In this document: piece by piece, positions 27,071 through 35,745 of the stretch
Position numbering within the stretch: position 1 is the first letter of the stretch
Layout: each line of letters starts with the position of its first letter
DNA from: Paenibacillus apiarius
Lineage (GTDB): Bacteria > Bacillota > Bacilli > Paenibacillales > Paenibacillaceae
Direction of reading: 5' to 3'
Assembly (NCBI RefSeq): GCF_017052585.1
Contig: NZ_JAFFHZ010000001.1
Span: forward strand, 4,650,001-4,714,000
DNA: 64,000 nucleotides
Notes under the pieces: model-generated
Told to the model about the DNA's origin: nothing
Databases searched by the model: none
Seen by the model: the letters and a program-made list of their open reading frames with translations, nothing else
Position numbers and translations under genes: made by a program

Positions 27071-28519
27071 ATGTCGAAAGAGAAACAATTTGTTACGGAA
27101 ATTACACCTCAGCAAGAGGATTTCTCGCGCTGGTACATTGACGTCATCAAGAAGGCGGAATTGATGGACTACTCGCCGGTACGCGGCTGTATCGTCTTCC
27201 GTCCTGACGGCTACGAAATTTGGGAGCATATTCGCGAGGAGCTGGACCGCCGTTTCAAAGAGACGGGGCACCGCAATGCATATTTCCCGTTGTTCATTCC
27301 AGAGAGCTTCTTCCAAAAAGAGAAGGAGCACGTGGAGGGCTTCAATCCAGAGCTGCCATGGGTAACCGAAGCCGGCGGTGAAGTGCTTGAAGAGAAGCTG
27401 GCGATCCGCCCGACTTCCGAGACGATGATTGGACACATGTATTCGAAATGGATCCAATCGTACCGTGACTTGCCGGTGCTTATCAATCAGTGGGCGAACG
27501 TCGTTCGCTGGGAGAAACGCACGCTTCCGTTCCTGCGCACGAGCGAATTTTTGTGGCAGGAAGGTCACACTGCGCATGAAACGGAAGAGGAAGCGCGTCA
27601 AGAGACGATGCTGATGCTGAAGACTTACCGCGAGTTCGTCGAAGATTATTTGGCCATTCCGGTCATCGAAGGCCAGAAGACGCCTTCGGAGAAATTTGCG
27701 GGTGCTGTCGAGACCTTCTCCATCGAAGCGATGATGAAGGATGGACGGGCTGTTCAAGCCGGGACATCCCATTACTTGGGCACTAACTTTGCGGTAGCGT
27801 TCGATATTAAGTTTTTGGGCCACGAGAACGAGCAGGAATTCGTGCATACGACGTCTTGGGGGGTGAGCACCCGCCTGATCGGGTCCCTAATTATGGTGCA
27901 TGGGGATGACCGCGGTCTTGCCTTGCCGCCGAAGGTGGCTCCGACCCAAGTTATTATGATCCCGATCGGTCCGGCAAAGCTTCGCGATCAAGTTGTAGGC
28001 CGTGCGAACGAACTGTTCGGTGAATTGAAGCGTGCCGGCGTGCGTGTCCGCATGGACGACCGTTCAGACATTAGTCCGGGCTGGAAGTTCAATGAATACG
28101 AAATGCGCGGCGTGCCGGTGCGTCTTGAGATTGGCCCGCGTGATATGGAGAACGGCGTATGTGTCCTCGTATCCCGCATTAGCGGCGAGAAGCGCGTGGT
28201 AGAACAAGCGAACTTGGTGGAAGAAGTAAGCAAAATGCTTGCGGATGTCCATCAGGAAATGTATGACCGCGCCAAGAAATTCCGCGATGAGCATTTCTAC
28301 ACGGTCGATACGATTGACGAGATGAAAGCGGAAATGGATGAGAAACGCGGCTTTACCCTTGCCGGATGGTGCGGCTCAGAAGCGTGCGAGAAGCACGTGA
28401 AGGACGAAACCGGCGCAACGAGCCGTAATATTCCGTTCGATCCGCAGGAGAAGAAGACAACTTGCTTGGTGTGCGGAGAGGCGGCTAAGCATACGGTTGT
28501 GTTTGCTCGCGCGTACTAG
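27071..28519 (+). CDS. proS: Prolyl-tRNA synthetase, archaeal/eukaryal type
   Basis: ProS charges tRNA-Pro. The 482-residue protein has the class II catalytic core with motif 2 around VVRWEKRTLPFLRTSEFLWQ and motif 3 near the C-terminal anticodon domain. It ends in a Zn-binding-like tail (cysteines in WCGSEACEKH and TTCLVCGEA). It lacks the roughly 180-residue INS editing insertion of the bacterial type and aligns with the archaeal/eukaryal class by SPVRGCIVFRPDGYEIWEHI. I chose the ATG at 27071 after GGGAGG; an earlier in-frame ATG at 27008 adds 21 unlikely residues. B. subtilis has the bacterial type at this locus, so the class appears to have been swapped here. Confidence 0.95.
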   Translation: MSKEKQFVTEITPQQEDFSRWYIDVIKKAELMDYSPVRGCIVFRPDGYEIWEHIREELDRRFKETGHRNAYFPLFIPESFFQKEKEHVEGFNPELPWVTEAGGEVLEEKLAIRPTSETMIGHMYSKWIQSYRDLPVLINQWANVVRWEKRTLPFLRTSEFLWQEGHTAHETEEEARQETMLMLKTYREFVEDYLAIPVIEGQKTPSEKFAGAVETFSIEAMMKDGRAVQAGTSHYLGTNFAVAFDIKFLGHENEQEFVHTTSWGVSTRLIGSLIMVHGDDRGLALPPKVAPTQVIMIPIGPAKLRDQVVGRANELFGELKRAGVRVRMDDRSDISPGWKFNEYEMRGVPVRLEIGPRDMENGVCVLVSRISGEKRVVEQANLVEEVSKMLADVHQEMYDRAKKFRDEHFYTVDTIDEMKAEMDEKRGFTLAGWCGSEACEKHVKDETGATSRNIPFDPQEKKTTCLVCGEAAKHTVVFARAY

Positions 28520-28571
28520 AACGCCATGGATATACGTTTTATTGCTGAATAAGCCTGCTTGAGACAGGATG

Positions 28572-28657
28572 AAGGGAAGCTTCCATCACGTGAACATCCA
28601 ACGGAACACCGGAAGATGACTCGCCTGAGAGAGGCTTCCCTTTTTTATTTTTGTTTC
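28572..28657 (+). terminator. Terminator after proS
   Basis: GGGAAGC near 28575 can pair with GCTTCCC near 28634-28640, which is followed by TTTTTTATTTTT. The loop is long (about 50 bases), so the stem is only moderately convincing. No T-box consensus is visible in this 190-base gap. Confidence 0.45.
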
Positions 28658-28712
28658 TCGCCGGCTGCACGCAGTCATGGGACTGCAGGAAATAGAGGAG
28701 GTGCAGGAAGCG

Positions 28713-31700
28713 GTGTCGGACAAAAGACAACGATTTGAGCTGCTAATGAAACAGGCGGATATTCCGGGGGAATTGGCGCACGATTTTTTTCAGGACGGCC
28801 GGATTGAACAGGTGGAGTGCAGCCGTTCCAATCGGGAATGGACGATACACATCGGCAAATCATCCGTTGTCCCAGCGGAGGCCTATCGTTCCTTCTGTCT
28901 GAAGGTTCAAGATAAGATGTCTCATATTGCGAAGATCCGCATTATTTTTCACTATGACGAGCAAGTTGCCAGCAAAGATATCGTTGAGGCGTATTGGGGC
29001 TTGTTCGTTGAATGGGTGAAGCGCGAGGTTGCCTCGGTAAACGGGTGGCTCCATCGGGCGAAGGTTGAAACCGAACAAGATCATGTGAAATTGACGTTGT
29101 CGGAAGCGACTACGCTTGAGCTTGCGAAGAAAAAGCAAATTGACAATTACGCAGTCAAATTTTTCGAGACTTATTTCAAGCGCGCGCTTCGCGTAACAAT
29201 ACAGGCGGGCAGCTTCGATTCCGGTGCTTATGAAGAGTTTCAAGCGAAGCTGGTGCAGGAAGAGCGGAATGCGATTCAGCAAATTATGGAGAGCGCGGAG
29301 CGCGAGGTTGCAGAAGCTGAGGGCGAAGCTCCCGAACGGCTGCAGGTCGGTTATGACATTAAAGATAACCCGACCCCGATAATGGATATTCAGGATGAGG
29401 AGAAGCGGGTGACCGTCCAAGGCGCTGTCTTCGGCCTCGAGGTAAAGGAACTGCGCAACGGCAGCACGCTCTTTACGTTCAACCTGACTGATTTCTCTGA
29501 CTCCATCATGCTCAAAATGTTCGCGAAAACGAAGGAAGACGTGAAGATGCTGAGCCTCATCTCCGACGGAAAATGGATTAAGGCGCGCGGGCGCGTGGAA
29601 TACGACCGCTTCATGCAGGTGCCCGAGCTTGTCATGATGCCGTCAGACGTGAACGAAGTGACGCCGCCCGCCGAACGGAAGGATACGTCGGAGGAGAAGC
29701 GGGTCGAATTCCATCTGCACTCGGCGATGAGCGCAATGGATGCGGTCGCTTCGATTAGCGACTATATCAAGCAAGCGGCGAAGTGGGGCCACCCGGCGAT
29801 TGCAGTGACGGACCATGGAAATGTGCAATGCTATCCAGAGGCTGCGAAGGCGGCAAAGAAGCACGGCATCAAGATGATATATGGCTTGGAAGCGAACGTT
29901 GTCAATGATGATTTGGAAGTAGTTATGAACTCGGATTCGCGTAATTTGAAGGAAGCGACATATGTCGTATTCGATATCGAGACGACGGGATTGTCCGTCA
30001 GCAACAACAAAATCATCGAGATTGCAGGCGTGAAAATGCAGGACGGGAAAGAAATCGACCGTTATGCCTCGTTCGTTAATCCGCATGAACGGATTCCATA
30101 CAATATTCAGCAACTGACGAATATTACGGATGAAATGGTTCAGGATGCGCCTGAAATCGATAAGGTGTTGCCCGAATTCGTCGACTTCGCAGGTGACGCG
30201 ATATTGGTGGCGCACAACGCGCGCTTCGATATGGGCTTCGTACAGAACAATCTGAAGAAGCTCGGCTTGCCGGAGCTGACGAATCCCGTGCTGGATACGC
30301 TGGAGCTAGCGCGGCTATTGCATCCTGGCATGAAAAATCACCGCCTCAACACACTCGCGGATAAATATAAAGTTTCACTGGAGAATCACCACCGCGCGAT
30401 TGACGATACGATTGCGCTCGGAGGTGTTCTGATCGGGCTCTTGAACGACGCATATCAGATTCGAGGTATCGAAATGCTGGAGCGGCTCAACGATTATGTA
30501 GGGCAAAACCTGCAAAATGCCCGCCCGTTCCATTGCAATATTTATGCGATGAATCCGGCAGGGAAGAAAAATCTGTTCAAGCTTATATCAATCTCTCATA
30601 CCCAGTATTTCAAGCGTGTCGCTTGCATTCCCAAGAGCAAGCTCGTGGAAATGAGAGAGGGTTTGCTCATTATGTCCGGCTGCGAGAAGGGCGAATTTTT
30701 CGAGACGGTTTTAAACAAATCGCTGGAAGAAGCGGAACAGGTTGCCGAGTTCTATGATGTGCTGGAGATTCAACCGCTGACGATGTACATGCATCTGGTG
30801 GAGAAAGGCTTGGTCGGCTCCACCGCCCAAATCCATGATGCGCTGCGCAAGGTGGTCCAGATTGGAGACAAGCTGAACAAGCTGGTCGTGGCGACCGGCA
30901 ACGTTCATTATTTGAACCCGCGCGACAAGCTGTTCCGCGACATTACCATTCATGGAATTACAGGTTTCAGTCCGCTCAAGGATATTCGAAAGCCTGATGC
31001 GCACTTCCGTACGACGAACGAAATGCTGCAGGAGTTTGAATTCCTCGGTAAAGACCTTGCTTACAAGGTCGTCGTGAAGAACACGAACGAGCTGGCGGAA
31101 CGGTTTGAGGACTTCAGGCTGTTCCCCGATAAGCTGTTCACTCCGATTATTGACGGCGCCGACGAGGAGATGCGCACCAAATGCTACGATACGGCGAAGC
31201 AGATATACGGCGAACCAGTGCCGGAAATCGTCGTGCAGCGTCTCGAAAAAGAGTTGGAGCCGATTATCAAGTATGGATTCTCGGCCAACTATCTGATTTC
31301 GGAACGGCTAGTTAAAAAATCGAATGAGGACGGCTATTTGGTTGGCTCGCGGGGATCGGTCGGCTCTTCTGTCGTCGCAACGTTCCTTGGCATCTCGGAA
31401 GTCAATCCGCTTCCTCCCCATTACGTGTGCCGCAATCCGGAATGCAAGCACAGTGAATGGTTCACGGATGGCAGCGTGCCGAGCGGCTTTGATTTGCCAG
31501 ATAAAAATTGTCCGAATTGCGGACAACCGATGAAAGGCGAAGGCCAGGATATCCCGTTCGAAACGTTCCTCGGCTTTAAGGGAGACAAAGTTCCCGATAT
31601 CGATCTCAACTTCTCAGGTGAATATCAGCCGATTGCCCATAACTATACGAAGGTGCTGTTCGGCGAGAAGAGCGTCTTCCGGGCCGGCACGATTGGCACG

Positions 31701-33017
31701 GTTGCGGAGAAGACGGCGTATGGGTTCGCCAAGAAGTACGAGGAGGATTATGGGAAAAAATGGCGCGGAGCAGAACTGAACCGGCTGGCGGCCGGATGCA
31801 CCGGCGTCAAGCGCAGCACGGGCCAGCACCCGGGCGGTATCGTCGTCGTGCCTGATTATATCGATGTGGAAGACGTTACGCCGGTCCAATTTCCGGCTGA
31901 CGACACGAGTGCGGAATGGAAGACGACGCACTTTGATTACCATGCTTTTGAGGATAATTTGCTGAAGCTTGATATTCTGGGACACGATGATCCGACCATG
32001 ATGCGCATGCTGCAGGACTTGACCGGGGTCGATCCTACGACGATTCCGATGAACGATAAGAAAGTAATGAGCATGTTCAACTCAACTGATGCGCTCGGCG
32101 TGACGCCGCAGCAAATAAGGACACCGGTTGCGACATTCGGCATTCCTGAAATGGGAACGCGCTTCGTGCGGCAAATGCTCGTGGAATCGCAGCCGAGCTC
32201 GTTTGCCGATTTGCTCCAAATCTCGGGATTGTCTCACGGAACGGGTGTGTGGCTTGGCAACGCGCAGGATCTAATCAAGAACGGAATCTGCACGATCAAG
32301 ACAGTTATCGGTTGTCGGGACGAGATTATGCTCTACTTGATTTATAAAGCGGGCATGGATGCCGGGCTTGCCTTCAAAATTACGGAAAGCGTCCGGAAAG
32401 GGAGAGGCTTGACGCCGGAATGGATCGAGGAGATGAAGCGGTGCAATGTGCCGCAGTGGTATATCGATTCGTGTCTTAAGATCCAATACATGTTCCCTAA
32501 AGCCCACGCCGCTGCTTATGTTATTTCCGCAGTGCGAACTGCTTACTTCAAGCTGTATCACCCGATAGAATTTTACGCCACATACTTCACGGTGCGCGCG
32601 GAAGATTTCGATATCGAGCTCTGCTGCCAAGGATATGAGGCCATTAACCGGAAGATCGACGAGATCGAAGCGAAAGGTTTCCAAGCAACAACGAAGGAGA
32701 AAAGCATGATTGCGATATTGGAAATGGCGGTTGAAATGACAGCGCGCGGCTTCTCGTTCAAACCGATTGACCTGTACCGGTCGGATGCGACGAAGTTCCT
32801 GGTGGACGGAGATGCGCTCATTCCGCCGTTCTCCGCCGTTCAGGGCATCGGCGAGAACGCCGCCCGCAACATTGCTGCCTCGCGCGAGGGCGGAGAATAT
32901 TTGTCTGTGGAAGATTTCCAGATGCGCTCGAAAGCGACGAAGACCATTGTGGAACTGCTCAATCAAATGGGCTGCTTCCGCGGATTGCCGGAAAGCAACC
33001 AACTGTCGCTATTCTAA
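28713..33017 (+). CDS. polC: DNA polymerase III PolC, alpha subunit with proofreading
   Basis: PolC is the main replicative polymerase of low-GC Gram-positives. Domains in order: an N-terminal domain; an OB fold (about residues 235-320); a PHP domain (FHLHSAMSAMDAVAS and AVTDHGNVQC) split by the DEDDh exonuclease (VFDIETTGLS to HHRAIDDT). The Zn finger CRNPECKHSEWF...CPNCGQ is followed by the C-family polymerase core with catalytic acids in PDIDLNFSGEYQ. The thumb/duplex-binding region ends the protein. The GTG at 28713 with GAGGAGG upstream gives 1434 aa, the usual size; an ATG twelve codons earlier is less likely. No DnaE is in the window. Confidence 0.98.
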   Translation: MSDKRQRFELLMKQADIPGELAHDFFQDGRIEQVECSRSNREWTIHIGKSSVVPAEAYRSFCLKVQDKMSHIAKIRIIFHYDEQVASKDIVEAYWGLFVEWVKREVASVNGWLHRAKVETEQDHVKLTLSEATTLELAKKKQIDNYAVKFFETYFKRALRVTIQAGSFDSGAYEEFQAKLVQEERNAIQQIMESAEREVAEAEGEAPERLQVGYDIKDNPTPIMDIQDEEKRVTVQGAVFGLEVKELRNGSTLFTFNLTDFSDSIMLKMFAKTKEDVKMLSLISDGKWIKARGRVEYDRFMQVPELVMMPSDVNEVTPPAERKDTSEEKRVEFHLHSAMSAMDAVASISDYIKQAAKWGHPAIAVTDHGNVQCYPEAAKAAKKHGIKMIYGLEANVVNDDLEVVMNSDSRNLKEATYVVFDIETTGLSVSNNKIIEIAGVKMQDGKEIDRYASFVNPHERIPYNIQQLTNITDEMVQDAPEIDKVLPEFVDFAGDAILVAHNARFDMGFVQNNLKKLGLPELTNPVLDTLELARLLHPGMKNHRLNTLADKYKVSLENHHRAIDDTIALGGVLIGLLNDAYQIRGIEMLERLNDYVGQNLQNARPFHCNIYAMNPAGKKNLFKLISISHTQYFKRVACIPKSKLVEMREGLLIMSGCEKGEFFETVLNKSLEEAEQVAEFYDVLEIQPLTMYMHLVEKGLVGSTAQIHDALRKVVQIGDKLNKLVVATGNVHYLNPRDKLFRDITIHGITGFSPLKDIRKPDAHFRTTNEMLQEFEFLGKDLAYKVVVKNTNELAERFEDFRLFPDKLFTPIIDGADEEMRTKCYDTAKQIYGEPVPEIVVQRLEKELEPIIKYGFSANYLISERLVKKSNEDGYLVGSRGSVGSSVVATFLGISEVNPLPPHYVCRNPECKHSEWFTDGSVPSGFDLPDKNCPNCGQPMKGEGQDIPFETFLGFKGDKVPDIDLNFSGEYQPIAHNYTKVLFGEKSVFRAGTIGTVAEKTAYGFAKKYEEDYGKKWRGAELNRLAAGCTGVKRSTGQHPGGIVVVPDYIDVEDVTPVQFPADDTSAEWKTTHFDYHAFEDNLLKLDILGHDDPTMMRMLQDLTGVDPTTIPMNDKKVMSMFNSTDALGVTPQQIRTPVATFGIPEMGTRFVRQMLVESQPSSFADLLQISGLSHGTGVWLGNAQDLIKNGICTIKTVIGCRDEIMLYLIYKAGMDAGLAFKITESVRKGRGLTPEWIEEMKRCNVPQWYIDSCLKIQYMFPKAHAAAYVISAVRTAYFKLYHPIEFYATYFTVRAEDFDIELCCQGYEAINRKIDEIEAKGFQATTKEKSMIAILEMAVEMTARGFSFKPIDLYRSDATKFLVDGDALIPPFSAVQGIGENAARNIAASREGGEYLSVEDFQMRSKATKTIVELLNQMGCFRGLPESNQLSLF

Positions 33018-33068
33018 GCGCACCATGAAGATGCGCCTGTTGGGGCCGCAGGTGACGATGGAATACCC

Positions 33069-33098
33069 TTGCCATTCCATAGATGGCTATGATATAAT
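33069..33098 (+). promoter_or_regulatory. Sigma-A promoter for rimP-nusA-infB
   Basis: TTGCCA at 33069-33074 and a consensus TATAAT at 33093-33098 are spaced by 18 bases. Transcription would start near 33105, giving a leader of about 120 bases before rimP that includes the hairpin at 33136. Confidence 0.65.
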
Positions 33099-33135
33099 TT
33101 TTTTGGTAATCATGTGGATAAATCCGTTTTAACGT

Positions 33136-33159
33136 AAAGAGTGGGGAAACCCACTCTTT
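33136..33159 (+). terminator. Perfect 10-bp hairpin with GAAA tetraloop in rimP leader
   Basis: AAAGAGTGGG and CCCACTCTTT form a perfect stem closed by GAAA, a very stable tetraloop. The tail is TTTCATATTT, only moderately T-rich. It lies about 30 bases after the predicted transcription start, so it may act as an attenuator or RNA-stability element as well as terminate polC transcripts. Confidence 0.6.
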
Positions 33160-33224
33160 CATATTTGCTAACGGATTCTGACATATACAGTCTATATTCT
33201 TTACATTGTAGGAGGTCCTTTGCA

Positions 33225-33686
33225 TTGAGTTCACCGAATATCAAATCGGTAGTGGAGAACATGGTTACGCCGTTTTTGGATGAGAACGGCTTCGAACTTG
33301 TCGACGTGGAGTATGTGAAGGAAGGCAGCAGCTGGTTCTTGCGCGTATTTGTGGACAAGGATGGCGGCATCGATATTGAGGATTGCGGCCGCGTCAGCGA
33401 GTATCTGAGTCAGAAGTTGGATGAGGAAGATCCGATTTCGGATGCATATTTCTTGGAGGTATCCTCACCGGGTGCCGAGCGTCCGCTGAAGAAAGCGCAA
33501 GACTTCGTCAAAGCGGTGGGCAAACACGTGTATGTGACTACATACGAACCGATTGGCGGGCTGAAGGAGTTTGAGGGTCAGCTCGTTTCGTTTGATGAAC
33601 AGACCGTGGTGGTTCAAGTCGGCAACAAAGAGCATGAGCTTCCTTACGATAAAGTAGCGTCCGCACGACTTGCGATTGTCTTTTAA
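33225..33686 (+). CDS. rimP: Ribosome maturation factor RimP
   Basis: RimP helps assemble the 30S subunit. The 153-residue protein has the typical two-domain layout: [20 protein letters not shown], then [20 protein letters not shown] and [11 protein letters not shown], followed by a small SH3-like C-terminal domain. The start is a TTG with GGAGG nine bases upstream; the longer in-frame start at 33141 lies inside the hairpin and is unlikely. It opens the nusA-infB operon, as in most bacteria. Confidence 0.95.
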   Translation: MSSPNIKSVVENMVTPFLDENGFELVDVEYVKEGSSWFLRVFVDKDGGIDIEDCGRVSEYLSQKLDEEDPISDAYFLEVSSPGAERPLKKAQDFVKAVGKHVYVTTYEPIGGLKEFEGQLVSFDEQTVVVQVGNKEHELPYDKVASARLAIVF

Positions 33687-33693
33687 AAAGGAA

Positions 33694-33858
33694 TTCAAAA
33701 AGTGAACTTTTGATCACGATGCATTCCAAGAGGGAATACGACATCGAATCTTGCAATCACCCTTGAAGTCCGGTGCTCATGTAGGTTCTGCCTACACTCC
33801 GCTCCTCCTTCTTCGGGTTCCTGCAACCTTCCCGGTGCTGAAAAGCCCACTTTTTGAA
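33694..33858. repeat. 165-bp element with 11-bp terminal inverted repeats (MITE-like)
   Basis: TTCAAAAAGTG at 33694-33704 is exactly repeated in inverse orientation as CACTTTTTGAA at 33848-33858. Between them are smaller palindromes such as GTAGG-TTCTG-CCTAC (33781-33795) and a duplicated CGGTGCT. No gene is encoded. The element accounts for most of the 247-base rimP-nusA gap, which is tight in other Firmicutes. It looks like a non-autonomous mobile or palindromic repeat; copies elsewhere in the genome cannot be checked here. Confidence 0.55.
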
Positions 33859-33933
33859 CATGATTTTACTAAGGTAATCCATGATTTTTCAATTGAATCA
33901 AGCCGGTATCGGCTGAAAGGGGGAACTAACCAA

Positions 33934-35034
33934 ATGAGTATGGATTTTATAGAAGCTTTGTCGGAAATCGAACGAGAAAAAGGGATTAGCAAGGATGTGC
34001 TGATCGATGCGATCGAAGCGGCACTCATTTCGAGTTACAAACGTAATTTTAATACAGCGCAAAATGTGCGTGTCGATATTAACCGGGCAACCGGTGTCAT
34101 CAAAGTATTTGCACGCAAGACGGTTGTGGACGAGGTGCTTGATCCGCGCATGGAGATCTCACTCCATGCTTCACGCGAGCTGAATCCAAATTATCAATTG
34201 GATGATGTGTGCGAGATCGAGGTAACGCCTCGAGATTTCGGGCGCATTGCGGCACAGACTGCGAAGCAGGTTGTCACACAGCGCATCCGTGAAGCGGAGC
34301 GCGGGCTCATCTACAACGCTTTTATTGATAAAGCCGATGATATCGTAACGGGTATCGTGCAGCGTCAAGACATGCGCAATGTGTACGTGGATCTGGGCAA
34401 GGTTGAAGCGGTTCTTCCCTTGAACGAAATCATGCCGAGCGAGAAATTCAAGCACGGCGATCGCGTGAAAGCATACATTACGAAAGTGGAAAATACGACA
34501 AAGGGCCCGCAAATTATTTTGTCCCGCACGCACCCAGGCCTTCTGAAGCGTCTGTTCGAACTTGAAGTTCCGGAAATTTTTGATGGTGTCGTCGAGATTA
34601 AATCCGTCGCTCGCGAAGCAGGGCAGCGTTCGAAGATTGCCGTATATTCCCGCAACGAAGAAGTGGACCCGGTCGGCTCCTGTGTCGGACCGAAAGGAAT
34701 GCGCGTCCAGACGATTGTCAATGAATTGCGCGGGGAGAAGATTGATATCGTCCGTTGGTCGGAGGATGTGGAAGAGTATGTAGCGAACGCGCTTAGCCCG
34801 TCCAAGGTTGTTGAGGTCGATGTGCGTGAAGCGGAGAAGATGGCTCGCGTGATCGTCCCTGACTATCAATTGTCGCTCGCTATCGGCATTAAAGGTCAAA
34901 ATGCGCGTCTTGCAGCAAAACTGACCGGGTGGAAAATAGACATTAAGAGCGAATCGCAAGCGGAACAAGAACTGGCGGACGAAGAAACCGAATCGTTTGC
35001 GGATCCAGAAGAAAACGTAGAAATAAGCGAATAA
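33934..35034 (+). CDS. nusA: Transcription termination/antitermination factor NusA
   Basis: NusA binds RNA polymerase and modulates pausing, termination and antitermination. The N-terminal polymerase-binding domain begins MSMDFIEALSEIEREKGI; an S1 domain follows (about 135-200), then two KH domains (VGSCVGPKGMRVQTIVNELR and LAIGIKGQNARLAAKLTGWK). The acidic C-terminal tail is short. The ATG at 33934 follows AAAGGGGG and gives 366 aa, the family length. The frame stays open upstream through the repeat element, but that extension is not NusA-like. Confidence 0.97.
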   Translation: MSMDFIEALSEIEREKGISKDVLIDAIEAALISSYKRNFNTAQNVRVDINRATGVIKVFARKTVVDEVLDPRMEISLHASRELNPNYQLDDVCEIEVTPRDFGRIAAQTAKQVVTQRIREAERGLIYNAFIDKADDIVTGIVQRQDMRNVYVDLGKVEAVLPLNEIMPSEKFKHGDRVKAYITKVENTTKGPQIILSRTHPGLLKRLFELEVPEIFDGVVEIKSVAREAGQRSKIAVYSRNEEVDPVGSCVGPKGMRVQTIVNELRGEKIDIVRWSEDVEEYVANALSPSKVVEVDVREAEKMARVIVPDYQLSLAIGIKGQNARLAAKLTGWKIDIKSESQAEQELADEETESFADPEENVEISE

Positions 35035-35117
35035 CACCGAAGGCGCGACCAACGCCATATGAAACGGTCGTAGCCTTCTCCGGATGGTACGATCGGATCG
35101 TAAGGGGGGTATGAGTC

Positions 35118-35429
35118 ATGAGACAAAGAAAAGTGCCGCTGCGCAAATGTGTCGCATGTCAAGAAATGATGCCGAAGAAAGAACTTATTCGTGTTGTAAA
35201 GACGCCCCAGGATGAAGTGCTAATCGATTTAACAGGGAAAAAGTCAGGTCGCGGCGCCTATTTGTGCGGAAAGCTATCCTGCTTTAAGCTGGCTCATAAA
35301 TCGCGCGCTTTGGATCGGGCGCTGAAGCATCAGGTGCAATCCGAAATATACGAGCAGCTTGCTAACGATTTCGTAAAGGTGGAAGATGAATTCCGCGCCT
35401 TGCAGGAGCGGGAGGACGATGATGAGTAA
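35118..35429 (+). CDS. ylxR: YlxR family RNA-binding protein
   Basis: YlxR (103 aa) is a small conserved protein of the nusA-infB operon with a nucleic-acid-binding fold; it has been linked to RNase P modulation and to gene regulation in B. subtilis. Hallmarks are RKVPLRKCVACQEM near the N-terminus and GKKSGRGAYLCGKLSC in the middle. AAGGGGGG precedes the ATG. The last bases overlap the start of the L7Ae-like gene. Confidence 0.94.
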   Translation: MRQRKVPLRKCVACQEMMPKKELIRVVKTPQDEVLIDLTGKKSGRGAYLCGKLSCFKLAHKSRALDRALKHQVQSEIYEQLANDFVKVEDEFRALQEREDDDE

Positions 35430-35745
35430 GCTGATGCCGCAGCTTGGTCTCGCGCGCCGGGCAGGCAAGCTCGTTACAGGGGACGAGAATGTGATGAAGG
35501 CGGTTCGAAGCAAGCAAGCGCGGCTCGTATTCGTTGCGGGGGATGCATCGGAGAACACGAAGAAGAAGTTTCGGGATAAATGCAACAGCTACAGCGTGCC
35601 GCTTGTCATCGGATTTGACCGAACGATGCTCGGGGGGAGCCTCGGCAAAGCGGAACAGGTAGTGTTGGCGGTGACGGATCATGGGTTCGCGAACATGATG
35701 CAGAACGGACTGAAAACTATGTCGGAGGTGGAGTATATTGACTAA
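35422..35745 (+). CDS. ylxQ: L7Ae-family ribosomal protein YlxQ
   Basis: YlxQ (107 aa) is an L7Ae/L30e-fold RNA-binding protein that recognises kink-turns. Conserved parts are [36 protein letters not shown] and the C-terminal [13 protein letters not shown] prefer the second of two adjacent ATGs, which gives better spacing from GGGAGG. It overlaps both ylxR and infB, so the three are translated together. Confidence 0.92.
   Translation: MSKLMPQLGLARRAGKLVTGDENVMKAVRSKQARLVFVAGDASENTKKKFRDKCNSYSVPLVIGFDRTMLGGSLGKAEQVVLAVTDHGFANMMQNGLKTMSEVEYID

Noticed and set aside
28520..28712. T-box or other tRNA-sensing leader between proS and polC
   Set aside because: No T-box consensus (the GGnACCGCG-type motif) is present; the hairpin reads better as a terminator for proS.
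33751..33933. 61-codon upstream extension of the nusA frame
   Set aside because: It lies mostly inside the inverted-repeat element, is unlike NusA, and the ATG at 33934 has a strong ribosome site.
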